Source of the DNA: Thozetella sp. PMI_491
Lineage: Eukaryota; Ascomycota; Sordariomycetes; Chaetosphaeriales; Chaetosphaeriaceae
Assembly (NCBI GenBank): GCA_021432635.1
Contig: MU270167.1
Location: forward strand, 1-23,409
DNA length: 23,409 bases
Direction of reading: 5' to 3'
Each line of letters begins with the position of its first letter. Position 1 is the first letter of the stretch. The notes under the pieces were generated by a model that saw only the letters and a program-made list of their open reading frames with translations, had not been told where the DNA came from and did not search any database. The translations under genes were made by a program, and so were the position numbers. This document shows positions 18,142 to 23,409 of this stretch, one piece after another.

Positions 18142-19405
18142 ATGCATCGTTCCATGCACGTAGCTCTGACGAAAGGGCTAGCGCGATCATTTGCTCGGCA
18201 GCCAGAGCCGGTGCTGCGTAGGCCTCACTCATTATGCCAAATTCCTCGGCGGATACCAGGGCGTCGGATGGCCCTCCCAACATTGGGACTCCTGTTGCCA
18301 AAGAGAAGCTATGCAGTGGCTGCTCGGAAGGACCGGTTGGTTTTTTCTGAGCAAGACGTGCCGCCCCTCCAATTTTGGGAGGCTACGGTGACTCGTCAGA
18401 GGCTTCAAAGTCTGAGCGGTTACGATTGCTTCGAGGCTGCCATGACCTACTGCAGCCTCGCCATGACTGGGGCAGGCTCGACGTGGAAGGGAAGACTATT
18501 ACGAGGCAGGTCCCAACGACTTCAGAGAGCTAACTACCCTCAGCTACAAGCGTTGACAGTTCTCAACAGAATATGGTATCAGCAATTACACCCTTCATTG
18601 CATTGGGACGATGCTCCTCTCGGCGCCTCCTGGTCCTGCCTGGAGGCTGGGTCTTCACGTGTTAGCTACCGCGTCCGACTTGGAGTACAGCCCATCAACC
18701 CTGAGTCTGGTCATGTTACTTCTGAAGACGAGCCCCGAGCGCCTCAACAAAACCATTGAGCAGCAGATGTTCCGCAACGCCCAGATGCGATTCCGGAGAC
18801 TTGTCGTTCAGGCCGAGGATCCAGATGCTTTCACTCTGAATGGCCTCATTCTCGCGAACCAGGGAAATGATGTCTCGGCACTTCAATATTTGCGCAAAGC
18901 CGTCAAGTCCTATGAAAAGAATGGTGCTGGCTCGTTCAGCTCCGCAGAGACTTTGGAACCGGAAAGTACCGCGGAGAATCCTGCCCAAGAAGACGCGAAG
19001 GGTCTCGCCAAGCGCGCCTTTCGATGGAACTGGGAAGCCTCCTGCTACACGGAAATGGGCAGGATCCTCGCGAGGCAGGGAGATCCGAAGGCAGCCGAGG
19101 AGGCATTTCGGGTGGCGGCAGATGAGCTCGACACCGCAGACGCCTACTTCGAGCTCGCGAAGCTGCAGCCAGCAGGGAGCTCGGAGCGGGAGCGCTATCT
19201 CGTCACCGCATCAGCATCGGGAAATAAGACTGCCTGCCGTGACCTCGCCGCTTCGGAGCTCGATAGGGCGCGGGTGGCGGGCCTAACCAGCAAGCAGGCG
19301 GAAGATCACCGGCGAGCGGCCCGCGAGTGGCTCTCCATCGCAGGCGAGGAGCAGCGGGCTGGAGATACGAGGACAGTACAACCCATGCAAGAGCTGCGTC
19401 TTTGA
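18142..19405 (+). CDS. TPR/Sel1-like repeat protein, probably mitochondrial
   Basis: Preferred model: exons 18142-18505 and 18570-19405, giving 399 aa. The only splice I find that keeps all the conserved-looking sequence uses a GC-AG intron (18506-18569): G|AA restores Glu and joins STWKGRLLR to EYGISNYTLHCIG. The N-terminus is Arg-rich with few acidic residues and contains KRSYAVAARKDR, which looks like a mitochondrial presequence. Next come DVPPLQFWEATV and helical repeats: residues about 95-165, then FRRLVVQAEDPDAFTLNGLIL and ALQYLRKAVKSY (about 194-235), a variable linker, and WNWEASCYTEMGRILARQGDPKAAEEAFRVAADEL, typical of TPR/Sel1 solenoids. Such proteins act as scaffolds; no specific function can be given. 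The start is uncertain: ATG 18065 with a 62-nt intron (18160-18221) would give a different N-terminus. The C-terminal tail after about 380 is low in similarity to a repeat and could hide another intron. Confidence 0.7.
18506..18569 (+). other. Candidate GC-AG intron in the TPR gene
   Basis: Exon end GAG, donor GCAGGT, a TTGAC branch-like sequence at 18553-18557 and acceptor CAACAG ending at 18569; length 64 nt. Except for +2 C and +4 G, the donor pairs well with U1, as GC donors usually must. An alternative GT-AG pair (18510-18582, donor GTCCCA) also restores frame but deletes EYGIS and has a poor donor. Without splicing, the frame runs on to a stop at 18757-18759 and loses the TPR region. 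Confidence 0.55.
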
Positions 19406-20846
19406 TCCCATTGATGCCCTCCAACCTCGAGGTCGAGACTGGAGATCGGGTCGGTTTATTGTGACCGGCTGCATGGCCCTCGGGCAGCTGTCCATTGGCC
19501 TGTGTGGCTCGATGAGGGCGTCCCCGGCGGCATGGTTCCTTTTCTGGCTATGGGTGGTGCCTGTTTAGCGAATGGAATGCGCCGAAGGAGTGCTCGCTGT
19601 GATGTCCAGCATGCCCCATCAAGCTATCTCACATCGTCGTAGCAGCCCCCGGTCGCAGTGCAGCAACGCTACTGCAGGCGGTGGTAGGGTACCCCTTGGG
19701 TGTTCGTCATATCTCAATTTTCACTCCAGACCCCTCAAACTATCTAGGAATGGAGAGTCAACGTCATATCTCAGCCAACACCCGAGCGCAGGAGCGCCCA
19801 TTCCGCAAAATCAGCGTTTGTTGTCGAAGATCAGACGATCCTCCACAGCACTGCCGGAGAAAAGGGGGGTAGGCGAGCGCGGTCAGTGCATCGCGACGCC
19901 GTGCTCCCAATACGGTGCGACTTTGAGGGAGACGCGCTATCTATACCGGGTCTCGACGCATGCCCATCCGTAGCAGTGCGACGTGGTGCCGCCCTGTCGG
20001 GAGAGAAAGGGAAAAGCCCGACTGATGAATACCAAGAGCGACGCCTCCTTCTTGGCATGTCTTGCAAGGCGTCACCCACATGACCGGCTGTCTGGATGTT
20101 GAGGGTTCCAACAAAAATGGCAGCAAAAAGGCTGGATTTCTGTGTCAGTGCTAGCTAGCAATGTACGAAACACATGCCTCGAAAAAAGGAGAAGAACTGG
20201 TCCGAGGTTGCGGCCTGCTCTCAGCCTGTATTCAACCGTACGTCCATCTGATAGCTCCGTGCTCCCATCAACCCTCCCAAAGGCGACATTGCTACGATGC
20301 GCCAAGAAACACAAGGCAGAGGACGGATAAGCATCAAGAGAAATCAGGAGGGACTCTAGACAGGAAATTCCGTTTGTGAAAGCAAAATGAACAATAAAGA
20401 ATAAGCCCAACTCTACCAGCTCAATGTCCGAGACGTAATATGCAAACCGGTCCAAAACTCGCGGTCGCTTTTCCCGCTGTATCTCCACTGTGTGTGCCTG
20501 TGTGTCTTGTATCTGTGTTCGTGTGCCCTTCCCCCCGTTTGGATCGAACCGATCTGGTGACAAACCCCGTGCCATTCCATTCCGTGTCCCATCCTATACC
20601 ACCCTGGAACCCGTCGTCGTAAAGCGGTCGTGACATCCAAAAAAGCCCTACCGAAATATCCGTTGCTGAAACACTGGGTATAATTATAAAATTGAGAAGC
20701 TCCTCCCCGCGTAACGGAGGGACGCTATTAACAACCATCTCACTGCCACTCATAGCCGCTCAGCCAGGTAAAAGATGGCATGCCACCGAGGCAAAGGGAA
20801 CAAATTCATACGAAAATCGTGATCATGTGCTGCCGGTGCGGGGTGC
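19406..20846. other. Convergent intergenic region, TPR gene / velC
   Basis: About 1.4 kb between two stop codons. It presumably holds both 3' UTRs. An AATAAA on the plus strand lies at 20393-20398, nearly 1 kb after the TPR stop, so its link to that gene is doubtful. The open frames (up to 167 codons, 20072-20575 minus) show no domains. Poly(T)/GT-rich sequence occurs around 20470-20530. No RNA gene or mobile element was recognised. Confidence 0.5.
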
Positions 20847-22280
20847 TTAGGCAGAGGTCTTGGTTCGCTTCCGCCTCTTAGGCCTGCTCTCCTCTTCTTC
20901 GTCATCATCGTCGTTGCTTTCGTCCCGCCCATGCGTCCTGTCGCTGCCGCCCTTCTCGTTGCCCTTCTTGATGCTGATCAGGCACCCTTGCTCCTTGAGC
21001 CGCTTAGTTAAGGGCGTGCTGGCTTGCATGCCGGGGAAATCCTTGGCGTTGTAGACGGTGAAGGGCTCGCTCATCACCACCGACAAGATGTTGGATTTGG
21101 AGCCGATGGAGCGGGCGATGGGGTCGATCATGACAAAGGCGAAGCGGAGCCGGAAGGTGCCTGGTGTCCGGCAGCTCAGGTCTTGGAAGCAGAAGAAGCA
21201 GCCTTCCTGTCCATTTTCGTCCTGCCCCACGAAGGAGCTAGACACGACGGTGCCCATCAACCGTCGCTGCTGCCGGTAGTCCTCGGGCATCGTGCTCATG
21301 TCCTTGAGACCTGTCTCGTCCCAGATGCTGCAGTGCACAACCAAGCACTTGTAGTTGAGCAGCTCGCTCCGCTTCTCCGTCGACATGGCCGGGTCGTCGA
21401 CAACTAGCTCCACAATTGGGGGAGGGTCGATAACGCGCCGGTCGCGCTCGCCGAAGCCGCAGCTGCGGGCGGCATACGGCTGCTGCCGCACCTTGATGCG
21501 ATATGGAGGAGGCTGCTGCTCAGGGCTTGACATTGGGCGCTTGGCGTTTTTGTTGGCGCTGTCGTCTCCGCTCAGGAGGTTCGAGATGCTCATGGACTTG
21601 GCCTCTTGCCGGGGCGAGGCACTGTTGGAATGCTGTTGGCGCGTAGTAGGGCTCAGAGGCGGTGGCACTCCTTGCGGTACAACCGCCCGGCCGTTGGGGG
21701 CGGACGAGTAGCTGTTGATCGCCGGAGGCTTGGCCAGGAGCATGGGCTGATGGCCCTCGTAGGGGAAGGAGTCGTGGCGCTGCCGTGGCGGAGGGGGGTA
21801 GGGCCGTGGTATTTGTGCGCCATGTTGCTCACGAAGCTGGTTGATTTGGCGCATGCGCAGTTCTTGGGATACCTCCTCGGACGACCTATCGCTTGCTGTC
21901 GACGACTGAGTAGGGGATCGGCGGACGTCCATCTGCCTCCTTGAAGCGGAGTAAGGGTCGCTGTTGGGTCCGGGGAGCTGTGGAGGGGTCTGTCCGACTG
22001 GGGACGGGGTGGCATATTCGTAGTACCCCGTCTTTGGGGTGTAGCCTTCACGGCTGGTCGGGTAGGCCATGCCTTGGCTCGCCGTAGAGATCATGGTAGC
22101 CATCGGCGGCAATCGTGGTTGCTGAGCCGGCTGAGGAGGGAGTTGAGAGAGCTGTTCTTGTGGATAGTAGCCATGCCCGGGCGCGAAGGCCTCGTGGTAT
22201 GGGTGCGGAGGTCGAGCCATGCTTTCCAACATGTTATGACGACCGAGCTGATGAGGAGTAAACTCGACGGCTGCAGACAT
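20847..22280 (-). CDS. velC: Velvet-domain developmental regulator, VelC type
   Basis: Single exon on the minus strand, 477 aa. Residues 1-255 are Pro/Gln/Ser/Tyr-rich and look disordered, with the short motif SISNLLS at 231-237. The velvet domain spans about 260-440: YRIKVRQQPYAARSCGFGERDRRVIDPPPIVEL, then GTVVSSSFVGQDENGQEGCFFCFQDLSCRTPGTFRLRF, and SEPFTVYNAKDFPGMQASTPLTKRLKEQGCLISIKKG. The tail has an acidic run (455-464) and a basic nuclear localisation signal SRPKRRKR (465-472). Velvet proteins bind DNA through an NF-kB-like fold and form homo- or heterodimers that link development and secondary metabolism. VelC supports sexual development in Aspergillus nidulans. The long disordered N-terminus, domain near the C-terminus and CGFGERDRR fit VelC better than VosA (domain at the N-terminus) or VelB (domain split by a large insert). 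Function is from family knowledge. Confidence 0.82.
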   Translation of the reverse strand: MSAAVEFTPHQLGRHNMLESMARPPHPYHEAFAPGHGYYPQEQLSQLPPQPAQQPRLPPMATMISTASQGMAYPTSREGYTPKTGYYEYATPSPVGQTPPQLPGPNSDPYSASRRQMDVRRSPTQSSTASDRSSEEVSQELRMRQINQLREQHGAQIPRPYPPPPRQRHDSFPYEGHQPMLLAKPPAINSYSSAPNGRAVVPQGVPPPLSPTTRQQHSNSASPRQEAKSMSISNLLSGDDSANKNAKRPMSSPEQQPPPYRIKVRQQPYAARSCGFGERDRRVIDPPPIVELVVDDPAMSTEKRSELLNYKCLVVHCSIWDETGLKDMSTMPEDYRQQRRLMGTVVSSSFVGQDENGQEGCFFCFQDLSCRTPGTFRLRFAFVMIDPIARSIGSKSNILSVVMSEPFTVYNAKDFPGMQASTPLTKRLKEQGCLISIKKGNEKGGSDRTHGRDESNDDDDEEEESRPKRRKRTKTSA

Positions 22281-23409
22281 TGGAGGGCGTGGGGGAGGGG
22301 GGAAGTGGGTGGGAGCGAGCCTCAGATATCAGCGCAGAGGCGGAGGGGATGGTCGGGTTCCGGCAAGGATATCAGTCCCTCGTGTCGTTGTGCGATCCAG
22401 ACCGAGAGGCGGGCGCCCATGCAATGCCAACTGGGTGCTCGATGTACCGCGCGGTGTGACAGAACTCCCTCGGTCCTAGCTGACAAAGTCCCGGATCCTG
22501 GGTTCCAGCGAGAGACTTGGTGGCCGAGCCTGGCACAGGTATCAAGCAGGCGAGTGGGCCAAGATCGACCGGTGAGGATGTCGGGAGCCTCTTTCGGGGT
22601 GTTTTCTGCAGGTCGAGACGCAGCTCGGCCTGCGACGGGTGAGTTAAGGAGATACCGAAGACAAGGTAACCCGGTCACCGGTGTAGATGGAGGATGGGCT
22701 GTATGCGCCGCGAGGAACACGATAGGCGGGGTCTAAGCCGTGAGGGTGGTGAAGAGCAAGTGACCGGTAGTCGATCCTAGGTCGGAGACGGTGTGGGTAC
22801 CGATGGCTGCTGTCGAGACAAGCCCTCGTAAGCCCTGTAAATGCAGGTTGGTGTCTCTGAATGGGGGGGAGATGCTGGCAGTAGGGTTCCCTTGCTAGCT
22901 AGCCGTGCAGCAGTCCAGATGGTTTGGAAGTGGTGGTGTATGGGCAGCGTGTGTGTGAATCTTTGGGCGATTGTAGCTGTCTCGCCTGTCGAGCTTCTAG
23001 AGAACCTGCGATATTGAGCTGGACCTAGGGCACGTTCGTGGGCGAAGCAGCGGAGGAGGTGGCATATATGAATTCCAGTGTGGTCGAGGGGACGGTCGAG
23101 GCATAGAGCGCGTGTTCCTCTATCCGGCTGCCATAGATTGCCTAACAGCAGATCAGGGTAGCGGAGACTCGGGATATTTCACGACATTATGGCAAAGCCT
23201 GGCTGGCGGGCCATTGTGTGAGATTGAGGGGACAGCACTAATATTCAAGAACGCATATCCGGGGGGGGGTGTTGGCCTAGGAGATGTTGGGGGTGCTGTC
23301 AGAGGAGGTGGACCAGCCTGATGACCACCGACCCAAGTCGTGGAGGAGGCTTGCTCATGAGTGGGCAGAGAGGCGAGAGGAAGAGGAGGGAGTAAGGGGG
23401 GGGGGGGGG
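22281..23409 (-). promoter_or_regulatory. Upstream region / probable long leader of velC
   Basis: No second gene is supported in this 1.1 kb. The 220-codon plus-strand frame across 22074-22736 overlaps velC antisense and lacks domains. The region should hold the velC promoter and 5' UTR. Several upstream ATGs occur on the minus strand. The far end is G-rich and closes with 14 consecutive G, which may mark a contig edge or a low-quality assembly end. Confidence 0.45.

Noticed and set aside
18480..18560. Frameshift or pseudogene reading of the TPR gene
   Set aside because: A one-base indel could link the frames, but a 64-nt GC-AG intron explains the same data with good splice signals and intact flanking protein.
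20541..20550. GGATCGAACC, resembling a reversed tRNA B-box
   Set aside because: The five bases on each side do not form a T-arm stem, and no acceptor stem or anticodon arm can be folded around it.
20847..22280. VelB or VosA identity for the velvet protein
   Set aside because: No large insert inside the velvet domain as in VelB, and the domain is near the C-terminus rather than at the N-terminus as in VosA.
22074..22736. 220-codon plus-strand frame overlapping the velC 5' end
   Set aside because: Arg/Trp/Gly-rich arbitrary composition, antisense to the conserved velC start, and no domain.

Overview
The window looks like nuclear DNA of a filamentous ascomycete, most likely a sordariomycete. 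The evidence is short introns (about 50 to 180 nt) with GTRNGT-like donors and CTAAC/CTGAC branch sites, GC-rich coding sequence, a velvet-family regulator, and fungal versions of U1-70K, Lag1 and an Hmt1-type ABC transporter. The class assignment is inference from protein style, not from a search. I reconstructed nine protein-coding genes. For each intron-containing gene the splice junctions were chosen so that the reading frame and family motifs stay continuous. I saw no convincing tRNA, rRNA, transposon or CRISPR array.

Layout. 1044-4293 (+): Hmt1/ABCB6-type half ABC transporter, with a probable 5' UTR intron and uORF. 4294-6905: long gap with no gene I can support. 6906-8455 (-): ceramide synthase Lag1/Lac1. 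8456-10417: about 2 kb divergent intergenic region holding a palindromic element. 10418-11347 (+): Mrt4, a 60S assembly factor. 12194-13699 (-): U1 snRNP 70K with a glycine-rich tail. 14050-14573 (+): mitochondrial ribosomal protein mL43. 14962-15965 (-): triosephosphate isomerase. 16620-17771 (-): Bud21/Utp16-like U3 snoRNP protein. 18142-19405 (+): TPR/Sel1-like protein with a likely mitochondrial presequence. 20847-22280 (-): velvet protein, best matched to VelC. 22281-23409: velC upstream region, ending in a run of 14 G.

The central block (10.4 to 17.8 kb) is rich in RNA and ribosome functions: large-subunit assembly, splicing, mitoribosome and SSU processome. TPI sits among them. U1-70K/mL43 and Bud21/TPR are divergent pairs with compact intergenic regions of about 350 to 370 bp. 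These are housekeeping neighbours rather than a pathway cluster, and I found no sign of a secondary-metabolite or defence island.

The most interesting signals are at the RNA-processing level: a likely GC-AG intron in the TPR gene; a 180-nt U1-70K intron that contains a possible poison exon; an alternative 3' splice site in MRT4 that would give a premature stop; and a uORF next to a 5' UTR intron in hmt1. I did not find a clearly new system.
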